Positions 34,756 through 42,838 of a stretch of DNA of 64,000 nucleotides are shown piece by piece (positions within the stretch are counted from its first letter, which is position 1; each line of letters opens with the position of its first letter). Source of the DNA: Clostridium puniceum (GTDB taxonomy: Bacteria; Bacillota; Clostridia; Clostridiales; Clostridiaceae); contig NZ_LZZM01000080.1 in the NCBI RefSeq assembly GCF_002006345.1, positions 1 to 64,000 of the forward strand, read 5' to 3'. A model generated the notes under the pieces. That model saw only the letters and a list, made by a program, of their open reading frames with translations. It did not search any database and had not been told where the DNA came from. A program made the translations under genes and the position numbers.

Positions 34756-35616
34756 TTACTTTTTCAAAGCCTCAAAGAACTGTTTGGGAGTGATTCCATA
34801 TTCATTTTTAAATGCTCTAAAGAAATTAGAGTAATCACCAAAACCACATTTTTTATACACATCAATAATAGGCATTTCTTGAAGTATTAATTCCTTTGCT
34901 TCTATAAGCTTTTTTTGAACTATATATCTATGAATAGTTGTTCCTGTATATTTTTTAAATTCCCTTGAAAGATGAAATTTACTAAGGAAAAAGTATTCAG
35001 AAATTTCATCTATAGTAATATCTTCATCTATGCGATTATTAATATATTCTATTATCCTATCAATTAAGTTACTCTTTTTTATCTCTATATTTAACCCAAT
35101 ATCATCGTTAAAAACTGAATTATTTATATGTACTATCAGTTCCGTAATATATGCTTTATAAAGCAATTGTTTGCCTAATCCTTTGTAATTTTCAAGATTA
35201 ATTAATTTATTAAGAAGTAATCTTATATTCTGCTGTTTTTCAAAATTTAAACTTAAAACATTTTTTTTATTACAATATTCAAAACATAACGACAAATCCG
35301 TTTCATCTGTTGAAAGCTTTTTTAAAAATGCTTTATTTATCCAAAGAACTATTCTCTCATACTCTGCATCCTTTGAGTTTATCCTAGCTTGATGAAGTTC
35401 CTTTGAATTAATTAAAATTATATTTCCAGGCTTTAAAAAATAGCTTTTTCCTTCAATTAAGTATGTCACATCTCCTGAAATAAAAAAATATAATTCATAA
35501 AAATCATGATGATGGAGACTTATTGATTGGATGTCTTTATTTAAATAGTGAAATATTTCATAATCACTTGAAAACATATATTGTCGAGTTAAGTATTTAT
35601 GTGTTTTATTTTTCAT
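34756..35616 (-). CDS. AraC-family transcription regulator with cupin sensor domain
   Basis: About 286 residues. N-terminal cupin-like sugar-sensing domain (ISLHHHDFYELYFFISGDVTYLIEGKSY, LKPGNIILINSKELHQ), then a C-terminal pair of helix-turn-helix motifs (IDEISEYFFLSKFHLSREFKKYTG and DVYKKCGFGDYSNFFRAFKNEYGITPKQF). This is the RhaS/MelR type. The ATG at 35616 has AAGG eight bases upstream; an in-frame TTG at 35622 is less likely. Divergent from uxuA, so it may respond to a hexuronate or its glycoside; effector unknown. Confidence 0.88.
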   Translation of the reverse strand: MKNKTHKYLTRQYMFSSDYEIFHYLNKDIQSISLHHHDFYELYFFISGDVTYLIEGKSYFLKPGNIILINSKELHQARINSKDAEYERIVLWINKAFLKKLSTDETDLSLCFEYCNKKNVLSLNFEKQQNIRLLLNKLINLENYKGLGKQLLYKAYITELIVHINNSVFNDDIGLNIEIKKSNLIDRIIEYINNRIDEDITIDEISEYFFLSKFHLSREFKKYTGTTIHRYIVQKKLIEAKELILQEMPIIDVYKKCGFGDYSNFFRAFKNEYGITPKQFFEALKK

Positions 35617-35622
35617 TAGCAA

Positions 35623-36139
35623 TACCTTCTTACTATTATTTTATATCTATAATAGTTTAATAATTTTATCTACATATTATTTTTATGAGCAATCTTTGCA
35701 AGTCATATAGCAATAATAACATATTATTTTAACTACATATCATTTATAATTATAGCAATAAACATATTTGTTTTCAACATTGTAAAACACTATGTGACTA
35801 TATCTCAAACAGTGACCTTAGGCTAGCTGAAAAAGTAGTAAATATCATCTATAATAGCATTGCAAAAAATGCTCCCATTTTTTGAATTTTATTGTTATCT
35901 ATTTTCTTAATAAATATATGAAAATACGAAATGTTATCTCATTTTATTGATACACTTACAGATTCAAGGGACTTTTATCATAATATAAGTCATAATTATT
36001 ATTGCAAGAATTTCATGCAGTTTTATTAAAAACTAGCAGATGAAAAAAATTAGAAAATACTTGTATACTGCTTAAAGAAATAACTGAAGTCATCTGTTTT
36101 TTAACACTAATGATCATTTAGAATTGGAGGATTAATATT
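35623..36139. other. Divergent intergenic region between the AraC regulator and uxuA
   Basis: About 520 bp of AT-rich DNA without a coding frame. It must hold both promoters, but I could not place a convincing -35/-10 pair, operator repeat or catabolite-repression site. A TTGGAGG ribosome binding site for uxuA lies at its right end. Confidence 0.5.
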
Positions 36140-37195
36140 ATGAAATTATCATTTAGATGGTATGGAGCTGACGATGCCGTTAAGCTTCAATACATCAGAC
36201 AAATTCCAAGCATGCACAGTATTGTAACTGCAATTTATGATGTTCCTGTAGGCGAAAAATGGAGCCTAAAAAGCATTCTAACATTAAAAACTGAAGTAGA
36301 AAATGTCAGTTTACATTTTGATGTTATAGAAAGTGTTCCAGTACATGAAGACATTAAGCTAGGATTACCCACAAGAGACAAGTACATTGAAAATTATAAA
36401 GAAAATATAAGAAGTCTTTCAAAAGCTGGCGTTAAGGTTATATGCTACAATTTCATGCCAGTATTTGATTGGACAAGAACTCAGCTTGATAAAGTTTTAG
36501 AAGATGGTTCTACTTCTCTTGTTTATTATAAAGATCAGCTTGAAAAAATGGATCCTCTTACTGGGGAATTATCCCTTCCAGGCTGGGATTCCAGCTATAC
36601 AAAGGATCAGCTTTCTGATTTATTTAAGCAATACTCAAAGGTAGATGAAGAAGCTTTATGGAGTAATTTAGAATACTTCCTTAAACGGATTATACCTGTT
36701 GCTGAACAATGTGATATTAAGATGGCGATTCATCCAGATGATCCACCATATAATATCTTTGGACTTCCAAGAATAATCACAAATGAAAAGAATTTAGATA
36801 GATTCTTAAAGTTAGTAGACAGCAAGTACAATGGTTTAACTTTCTGCACAGGCTCTCTTGGATCAGCAAGTTTTAATAATATTGTTAAAATGGTAGATAA
36901 ATATTCTAGCCAAGGACGTATTCATTTCATGCATGTTAGAAATGTAAAACTTCTTGAAGATGGAAGCTTTGAAGAAAGTGCTCACTACTCACCTTGCGGT
37001 TCTTTAGATATCGTTGAAATTATGAAGGTGCTACATAAAAATCACTTTGATGGATACCTTCGTCCTGACCACGGAAGAATGATTTGGGGTGAAACGGGAA
37101 GACCTGGATATGGTTTATATGACCGTGCTTTAGGTGCTATGTATATCACTGGAATATGGGAAACTCTTGAAAAAACTAGTAAAGGAGATAAATAA
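36140..37195 (+). CDS. uxuA: Mannonate dehydratase
   Basis: 351 residues. Dehydrates D-mannonate to 2-keto-3-deoxygluconate. The family start [23 protein letters not shown] is present, as are the metal-binding and active-site stretches [29 protein letters not shown] and [12 protein letters not shown]. It is the second step of fructuronate breakdown; the fructuronate reductase follows two bases after the stop. A TTGGAGG site precedes the ATG. Confidence 0.95.
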   Translation: MKLSFRWYGADDAVKLQYIRQIPSMHSIVTAIYDVPVGEKWSLKSILTLKTEVENVSLHFDVIESVPVHEDIKLGLPTRDKYIENYKENIRSLSKAGVKVICYNFMPVFDWTRTQLDKVLEDGSTSLVYYKDQLEKMDPLTGELSLPGWDSSYTKDQLSDLFKQYSKVDEEALWSNLEYFLKRIIPVAEQCDIKMAIHPDDPPYNIFGLPRIITNEKNLDRFLKLVDSKYNGLTFCTGSLGSASFNNIVKMVDKYSSQGRIHFMHVRNVKLLEDGSFEESAHYSPCGSLDIVEIMKVLHKNHFDGYLRPDHGRMIWGETGRPGYGLYDRALGAMYITGIWETLEKTSKGDK

Positions 37196-37196
37196 A

Positions 37197-38054
37197 ATGA
37201 ACTTACCTTCTAATATAGATTTAAATAATAAAGTTGTAGTAATAACTGGTGGTGCCGGAGTGCTTGGAAGCTCTTGGGTTGATGCTTTAACTGAATGTGG
37301 TGCAAAGGTAGCAATCCTCGATAGAAGCTTAGAAAGTGCTGAAAGAAAAGCTGCTGAAGTTGTAGCTAATGGTAAAATTGCAATAGGTGTTGAAGCTAAT
37401 GTACTTGATAAAGCAAGCCTTAAAAAAGCTCATAAAACTATATTAGATAATTTGGGCGCATGTGACATTTTAATAAATGGAGCTGGTGGAAATAATCCTA
37501 AAGGAACAACTACTAAAGAATATTTATACGAAGAAGATTTAAAAGAAGAAAACAAAGATATTATAACTTTCTTCGATCTTGATGAAGATGGAATCAGATT
37601 TGTATTTGATTTAAACTTCCTTGGAACATTACTTCCATCCCAAGAATTTTCAAGAGATATGATTGGAAGGAAAGGCTGCAGCATTATTAATGTTTCATCA
37701 ATGAATGCCTTTACTCCTCTTACAAAAATCCCAGCATACTCAGGTGCAAAATCTGCAGTATCAAACTTTACTAAGTGGCTTGCTGTTCATATGTCAAAGG
37801 TTGGTATAAGAGTTAATGCTATAGCTCCTGGCTTCTTTGTGACAAAACAAAATGAAGCGCTTCTAAAAAATGCTAATGGAAGCTATACTGAGCGTTCTCA
37901 CAAAATTTTAAATGCTACTCCTATGGGAAGATTTGGTGAAGCTGAAGAACTTATTGGTGCACTTCTTTTCTTAGTAAATGAAGAAGCTTCAAGCTTTGTA
38001 AATGGCATAGTTATTCCAATTGATGGTGGATTCTCTGCTTACTCAGGTGTTTAA
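37197..38054 (+). CDS. SDR-family D-mannonate oxidoreductase (fructuronate reductase)
   Basis: 285 residues from the ATG at 37197 (AAAGGAGAT upstream). Rossmann fold with GGAGVLGSSWVDAL, NGAGGNNP, catalytic Ser in INVSSMNAF and YxxxK (YSGAKSAVSNF). A short-chain dehydrogenase replaces the unrelated long-chain UxuB of enteric bacteria; in clostridia and bacilli this SDR is linked to uxuA. The insertion around residues 105-125 (TKEYLYEEDLKEENKD) is typical of this subgroup. Translation follows uxuA directly. Confidence 0.88.
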   Translation: MNLPSNIDLNNKVVVITGGAGVLGSSWVDALTECGAKVAILDRSLESAERKAAEVVANGKIAIGVEANVLDKASLKKAHKTILDNLGACDILINGAGGNNPKGTTTKEYLYEEDLKEENKDIITFFDLDEDGIRFVFDLNFLGTLLPSQEFSRDMIGRKGCSIINVSSMNAFTPLTKIPAYSGAKSAVSNFTKWLAVHMSKVGIRVNAIAPGFFVTKQNEALLKNANGSYTERSHKILNATPMGRFGEAEELIGALLFLVNEEASSFVNGIVIPIDGGFSAYSGV

Positions 38055-38090
38055 ATTTACTCGTTAAAATTAATTATATAATTGCCATAA

Positions 38091-38137
38091 TAAATAAAAG
38101 GCTTTCCATTTGTAATAAAATGAAAGCCTTTTATTTA
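38091..38137. terminator. Strong terminator between the convergent uxu and GH2 operons
   Basis: A perfect 16-bp stem (38091-38106 with 38122-38137) is A/T-tailed on both sides and so can serve both convergent transcripts. Confidence 0.88.
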
Positions 38138-38165
38138 TAACTCTATACTTAATTTTTCTTATTTT

Positions 38166-40451
38166 TTATTTCTTTGCTATAACGTTCAATTCTTTATTAA
38201 TAACACTTAACAATTCTTTAGGTATATTAAATCTCGATCTCTTAGACATACTATCTATAGTCATTAACCCCGTCATAACTTGGAATTGTTGACTTTCAGC
38301 TACATCTCCAAAATATTTCTTAAATATAGCTTTTGCCGTCTCATCCTTATAAAGTTCTTCAATTGTATCAAAGGTTGAGTAATAACCTTCTTTAACAGCT
38401 ACCTCTTGAACATTGGTTAAATCAAACTTTTGAAACCAGTTAGTAACATGTGTTTTTTCTTGTGGCTTTTCAAGAATATAACTTTGATCCACTTCTTTAA
38501 CATGCTTCAAAATCATTTCATCACTATAAGTATTTCCAGCCTTATCAAAAGATTCTACTTTAATCTTGTTTTCTCCTAGAACTAATTTAACAGCTTCAAA
38601 TTTCTTCATTGGTTCATTACTATTAATTTCACTTACAAATTCACCATTCACATAAAGCTTAACATAGTCTAAATTTGAAATCACTATTATATCATTTAAT
38701 TCTTCATGTCTATTTACAAATCTGCTGCCAGCTAATTTAACAAAATTTTCTTTCGACCAATAAGCTTTACATAAATAGAAAGAATCCTTTTTTAATTTTC
38801 GATCTATAGTTACTAAGCCTTTTTGATTTCTTCCTTTTTCTCCGCCTTCATTTCTAATCTCACTTCCAAAATCAAACATAGCCCATATATAACCGCCTAA
38901 AACAAATTCTCTCTTATTGAAAGTTTTAAGTGCATTATTTTGGAATAAGAGCTGATATTCTTCTGTATAATCTTTTACGGTTGGATTATATGAATGAAGT
39001 CTGGGATTAGTATCAACTCCATATTCTGTAACCATAACTGGTGTATTAGGTCTTGATTTATGGAATTCATCCAACCTTGTTGCTAACTCCTGCATTTCCT
39101 TATAATACCAACCATAATATAAGTTATATCCTACAAAATCAGTTAATTCATTTAATGGACTTTCATTAACTACAGAATGAATATTAGCTTGTGCTATAAA
39201 TCTACTTGAATCTAATTTTTTAGCCATAGCTGAAAGTTCTTTTACCATTTCATATATTTGTTCATTTTCTATTGCTATTGTAATTTCATTTTGAACTCCC
39301 CAACAATAAATTGAACTATGGTTATAGGCTTGCTTAATTAATCTTTCTAATTGTTCCTTAGCATTTTTATTTTCCTTATCAGAAGTTGTTGGAATACTAA
39401 TAAACGGAATTTCTGCCCATAATAATATTCCTTCACGATCACAAAGGCTGTAAAAATAATCATTATGTTGATAATGAGCAAGTCTTACAGTATTTGCCCC
39501 TATCTCTTTAATGATTGACATATCTAAATCCATATATTCTTTAGTTAACGCATTACCTATACCTGCAAAATCTTGATGACGGCTTACACCATTAAACTTA
39601 ATAGCTTTACCATTTAAGAATACACCTTTGTCTGGAGTTATTTCTATGGTTCTAAAACCAATATCTATGCTTCGTTTATCACATTGTACTCCTTCACAAT
39701 ATAATTGAGCTTCAAATTTATGCAGATAAGGATTTTCTATCCCTTGCCATAACTTTGGGGTATTTATCTCTTCTACCAATTCAAATTCTGCTTCTTTTAA
39801 AACCTCAATATCAATTGTTTTATTAAATACTATCTTATCTTCCTTATCTAATAATTTAAATTCAATTTTTCCAGCTTTAGCTTCATTAAATTCATTTATA
39901 ATTCTTCCATTTATCTTTAGTTCAAATTTATCTTCTCCAATGCTCTTTTGAGTTAAATATATACCATCTCTACTATTATCCATTAAATCAAAATGAAGAG
40001 CATCTGTTGTTATAAGTTTTACTTCACGATATATGCCTCCATAAAATGAAAAATCAGCCATAAGTGGATACACATCATCATGACGACTGTTATCTACTAT
40101 AATTGAAATTAGGTTTTCTCCACATTTTAAGAAAGGATTTAGAAAAACTCTAAACATTGAAAATCCACATTTACTGCTTCCTGCCAATTGTCCATTAACA
40201 TATACTCTAGAAACTAAGCTTGCAGCACCTATTTCTAAAAATATAAATTTATTTAATTCAGCATCTGCTATATTTAACTTTCTTTGATAAAAGCATTCCC
40301 CTTTAAACATTCCCTCACCGCTTTGCCCATCTATGGCATTAAAGCAATGAGGCAAAGTTATATTGTCACCTTTATCAATTTCTTTTCCTATATAATTCGT
40401 GCTATTTTCTTTAGTAAATAACCATTTATCATTCAAATCTATTACTTTCAC
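38166..40451 (-). CDS. Glycoside hydrolase family 2 enzyme (beta-galactosidase or beta-glucuronidase)
   Basis: About 760 residues, no signal peptide, so cytosolic. Domains: N-terminal sugar-binding beta-sandwich (NITLPHCFNA, GAASLVSRVYVNGQLAGSSKCGFS), immunoglobulin-like domain, and a TIM barrel with acid/base Glu in WGVQNEITIAI and nucleophile Glu in MVTEYGVD. C-terminal beta domains follow. An NQKG motif fits glucuronidase but also occurs as NxKG in related beta-galactosidases. A GTG at 40451 with GGAGG upstream is preferred over the ATG at 40466, which overlaps that site. Context with uxuA favours a uronic-acid glycoside. Confidence 0.85.
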   Translation of the reverse strand: MKVIDLNDKWLFTKENSTNYIGKEIDKGDNITLPHCFNAIDGQSGEGMFKGECFYQRKLNIADAELNKFIFLEIGAASLVSRVYVNGQLAGSSKCGFSMFRVFLNPFLKCGENLISIIVDNSRHDDVYPLMADFSFYGGIYREVKLITTDALHFDLMDNSRDGIYLTQKSIGEDKFELKINGRIINEFNEAKAGKIEFKLLDKEDKIVFNKTIDIEVLKEAEFELVEEINTPKLWQGIENPYLHKFEAQLYCEGVQCDKRSIDIGFRTIEITPDKGVFLNGKAIKFNGVSRHQDFAGIGNALTKEYMDLDMSIIKEIGANTVRLAHYQHNDYFYSLCDREGILLWAEIPFISIPTTSDKENKNAKEQLERLIKQAYNHSSIYCWGVQNEITIAIENEQIYEMVKELSAMAKKLDSSRFIAQANIHSVVNESPLNELTDFVGYNLYYGWYYKEMQELATRLDEFHKSRPNTPVMVTEYGVDTNPRLHSYNPTVKDYTEEYQLLFQNNALKTFNKREFVLGGYIWAMFDFGSEIRNEGGEKGRNQKGLVTIDRKLKKDSFYLCKAYWSKENFVKLAGSRFVNRHEELNDIIVISNLDYVKLYVNGEFVSEINSNEPMKKFEAVKLVLGENKIKVESFDKAGNTYSDEMILKHVKEVDQSYILEKPQEKTHVTNWFQKFDLTNVQEVAVKEGYYSTFDTIEELYKDETAKAIFKKYFGDVAESQQFQVMTGLMTIDSMSKRSRFNIPKELLSVINKELNVIAKK

Positions 40452-40479
40452 AATATTATCCTCCATTATACAAAATTAG

Positions 40480-40515
40480 AAATTCAACCACCACTAAAAA
40501 AGTGGTGGTCTTTAT
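40480..40515 (-). terminator. Small hairpin between PTS IIC and the GH2 gene
   Basis: ACCACCACT/AGTGGTGGT forms a 9-bp stem with a short A-rich loop around 40488-40511. It could partially end the PTS transcript or stabilise its 3' end; no long T run follows on the minus strand. Confidence 0.45.
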
Positions 40516-40607
40516 TTAAGTTTATTTATATAGATTTTATAGTTTTTAAAAAAAGAGTTCCTTAAATTTAATCTGAGATTAATAACAATTTATACTTGTA
40601 AAATCTA

Positions 40608-41876
40608 TTATTGATTTTCTGTTTTTTGCTCTAATTCATAAGCTTCTTTATCTGCTTTTCTAAAGAATGGATACCACACTAATGTTGATAGTCCTACAAG
40701 CGCAACTTGTAATACAGCTATCTTCCAGCTTCCTTCCATTAATCCACTGAATATTATTGGCATTCCGCTCATCGGAGTCATTCCTGCAACTCTTGGAACT
40801 ATTCCTACAGCTGTCAGTAAATAAGCAATGGTTAAATTAATTGCATTCATAAATACAAATGGAATTACAAACTTAAAGTTAAAAACTAGAGGTGTACCAA
40901 AAACTAATGGTTCACTAATTCCAAAAAGAGATGGTACTGCAGTTAATTTACCTAAAGTTTTATATTGTTTACTTTTAGCTACAAATAGCATCAGAAGTGC
41001 AAAGCCAATCGCACTGGCAGACATTGTATACGTACTCACAAACGCTCTACCTGTTATATTAGGAAGCGCTTCTCCTGCTGAATATGCAGTTAATTGGGCA
41101 GCATCCATTGCTGTAAATATTGGAAGTACAACTGAATAAATAACCAACGTTCCATGAATACCAAAAAACCACAGTATTTGTGAAAATGTCCATAAAATTA
41201 TTATTGATATAATATTTCCACCAACACCTTGTAGCGGAGTTTGGACAAAAGTATATATGAATTGATGCATAGTTTTAAATGAAGTTGCAGCAAAAAGCGC
41301 TGCTACAATTAGAAATACAATAATAGCTGCAAATCCAGGAATCAAGCTGCTGAAACTACTAGATACCACTGGAGGTACAGTTGAAGGCATCTTAATAGTA
41401 AACCCTTTTTGCTTAATATATATGTATACTCTAGTTGATACCAAACTTATAATAATAGCTGAAAAAATACCAGGTGCACCTAACCATTGCATGGTAAACG
41501 TAGTAACTCCTTTATCTGTAGTAAATGGCGTTACTATGAAAAAGCATACTAATGATAACAATGCTGGCACTGCACCATCTTCTTTATACTGTTTTGCATA
41601 ACTACTTGCTATAGTTACTCCAAAAACTACAGCTAAAAAATTTGTTGAAAACATTATTGCTATATTTAATGCATATGCAATTCCTGTAGCAGCAATAAAA
41701 CTTTTCCATACAGGTATTTGTAAGTTTAAAAACAATGCGGCAAATGCACCTAAAAGTGTAACTGGCATTGCCACCATCATTCCTCCAGAAACACCATTAG
41801 CTAGCTTACTTTTTTGAATCTTATTTAAAATTGGGGAGATTTTTTTAGATATAGCTTTTCCATCAAATTTTGACAT
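40608..41876 (-). CDS. PTS lactose/cellobiose-family membrane component IIC
   Basis: 422 residues, ten or so membrane helices. Typical family stretches: LANGVSGGMMVAMPVTLLGAFAALFLNL, LWFFGIHGTLVIYSVVLPIF, and the substrate-binding motif region SLFGISEPLVFGTPLVFNFKFVIPF. Transports and phosphorylates a beta-glycoside with IIA and IIB encoded just upstream. AAAGGAGG precedes the ATG. Substrate unknown; the neighbouring GH2 and uxu genes point to a uronic-acid-containing disaccharide. Confidence 0.92.
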   Translation of the reverse strand: MSKFDGKAISKKISPILNKIQKSKLANGVSGGMMVAMPVTLLGAFAALFLNLQIPVWKSFIAATGIAYALNIAIMFSTNFLAVVFGVTIASSYAKQYKEDGAVPALLSLVCFFIVTPFTTDKGVTTFTMQWLGAPGIFSAIIISLVSTRVYIYIKQKGFTIKMPSTVPPVVSSSFSSLIPGFAAIIVFLIVAALFAATSFKTMHQFIYTFVQTPLQGVGGNIISIIILWTFSQILWFFGIHGTLVIYSVVLPIFTAMDAAQLTAYSAGEALPNITGRAFVSTYTMSASAIGFALLMLFVAKSKQYKTLGKLTAVPSLFGISEPLVFGTPLVFNFKFVIPFVFMNAINLTIAYLLTAVGIVPRVAGMTPMSGMPIIFSGLMEGSWKIAVLQVALVGLSTLVWYPFFRKADKEAYELEQKTENQ

Positions 41877-41920
41877 ATAAAATCCTCCTTTAATAATACT
41901 TTCTTAATGTTTTTATTTAA

Positions 41921-42226
41921 TTAATCTAATAATGCAAGTGCATCTTTTAATACTTTTTCACCATTAAGAGTTCCATAATCCATCATATCTATAACTTCTA
42001 CTTTTATTCCCTTAGGTTCATATTTTTCTTTCATCTCATCTGCTAAATATTCGATTTGTGGACCTAAAAGTAAAACTTCTGTTGGCTCCTCATATTCTTC
42101 AAATTTTGATTCTGACATAGCAATAATTTTTGCTTCAATTCCTTGTTTCTCTGCACTTTCCTGCATCCTAGCCATTAAAATACTTGTTGACATACCTGCT
42201 GCACATACTAAAGTTATATATCTCAT
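41921..42226 (-). CDS. PTS lactose/cellobiose-family component IIB
   Basis: 101 residues with the phospho-accepting Cys8 in the P-loop-like VCAAGMSTSILMARM, then IIAMSESKF and LLGPQIEYL, as in the CelA/ChbB IIB family. AGGAGG precedes the ATG. Transfers phosphate from IIA to the incoming sugar at IIC. Confidence 0.93.
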   Translation of the reverse strand: MRYITLVCAAGMSTSILMARMQESAEKQGIEAKIIAMSESKFEEYEEPTEVLLLGPQIEYLADEMKEKYEPKGIKVEVIDMMDYGTLNGEKVLKDALALLD

Positions 42227-42312
42227 TTCTTCATCCTCCTAAAACTTTGTTATTAATTTTATTTATTCTTGTTATCATTGCTAACTAAATTTATTTTTAC
42301 TTTATTTAATAA

Positions 42313-42630
42313 TTATTTTCTAAAGGTCTCATACATTGAAATCATTTCTTTAGCTAAATCCCTTACAGTCATAGCATTCATTAAATGATCTTGAGCATGC
42401 ACCATAAGTAAGCTAATTTCTATTCCTTCTCCAGCAGCTTCCTTTTGAATTAAGTTAGTTTGGAAATTATGAGCTTTATTTAAAGCTTCATTTGCTTCCT
42501 TTATTTTTTCTTTCGCTAATTCCAAATCACCTTTTTTTGCTGCTTTAATAGCTTCCATTGATTTACTTCTTGCATTCCCTCCATTTACAACTAATTCCAT
42601 AACTACTTGATCCATTAATAATGTTTCCAT
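42313..42630 (-). CDS. PTS lactose/cellobiose-family component IIA
   Basis: 105 residues, all-helical trimeric IIA. The active-site stretch LLMVHAQDHLMNAM contains His78, Asp81 and His82, with the phospho-accepting His expected here by family. AGAAGG precedes the ATG. It is the first gene after the sigma-54 promoter, in the order IIA, IIB, IIC, GH2. Confidence 0.93.
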   Translation of the reverse strand: METLLMDQVVMELVVNGGNARSKSMEAIKAAKKGDLELAKEKIKEANEALNKAHNFQTNLIQKEAAGEGIEISLLMVHAQDHLMNAMTVRDLAKEMISMYETFRK

Positions 42631-42680
42631 TTCTTCACCTTCTATTTAAATTATTTGATTTGCATCTTAATAATATATAT

Positions 42681-42696
42681 AGCAATCTTCATGCCA
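42681..42696 (-). promoter_or_regulatory. Sigma-54 promoter of the PTS-GH2 operon
   Basis: On the minus strand TGGCATG-AAGA-TTGCT, with the invariant GG and GC at correct spacing, about 50 bp before the IIA start codon. The upstream gene encodes a sigma-54-dependent LevR-type activator. Confidence 0.92.
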
Positions 42697-42764
42697 ACAT
42701 AAAGATATTAATTAAATTTTTTTATTTTCTTCAATCCTTGTATTTTATCCTTCTCAGCTTAACA

Positions 42765-42838
42765 AAAAAAAGCTTTCAAAAAGTATTTATGTGCTTTACT
42801 TTTTGAAAACCTTTCAAAGCACATCAACAATGTGCTTT
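42765..42838 (-). terminator. Terminator and inverted repeats after the activator gene
   Basis: TTTCAAAAAGTA (42774-42785) pairs with 42797-42808, and on the minus strand the stem runs into eight T, so it should end the activator transcript. A second hairpin, AAAGCACAT/ATGTGCTTT (42816-42838), overlaps the stop, and a further ATGTGCTTTAC copy lies at 42789. These GTGCTTT repeats upstream of the sigma-54 promoter could also be activator binding sites. Confidence 0.7.

Noticed and set aside
34634-34834. Plus-strand 66-codon frame near the AraC gene end
   Set aside because: It is antisense to the permease remnant and the AraC 3' end, with no ribosome binding site.
38166-40451. Firm call of beta-glucuronidase from the NQKG motif
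   Set aside because: NxKG also occurs in related GH2 beta-galactosidases, so the substrate is left open.
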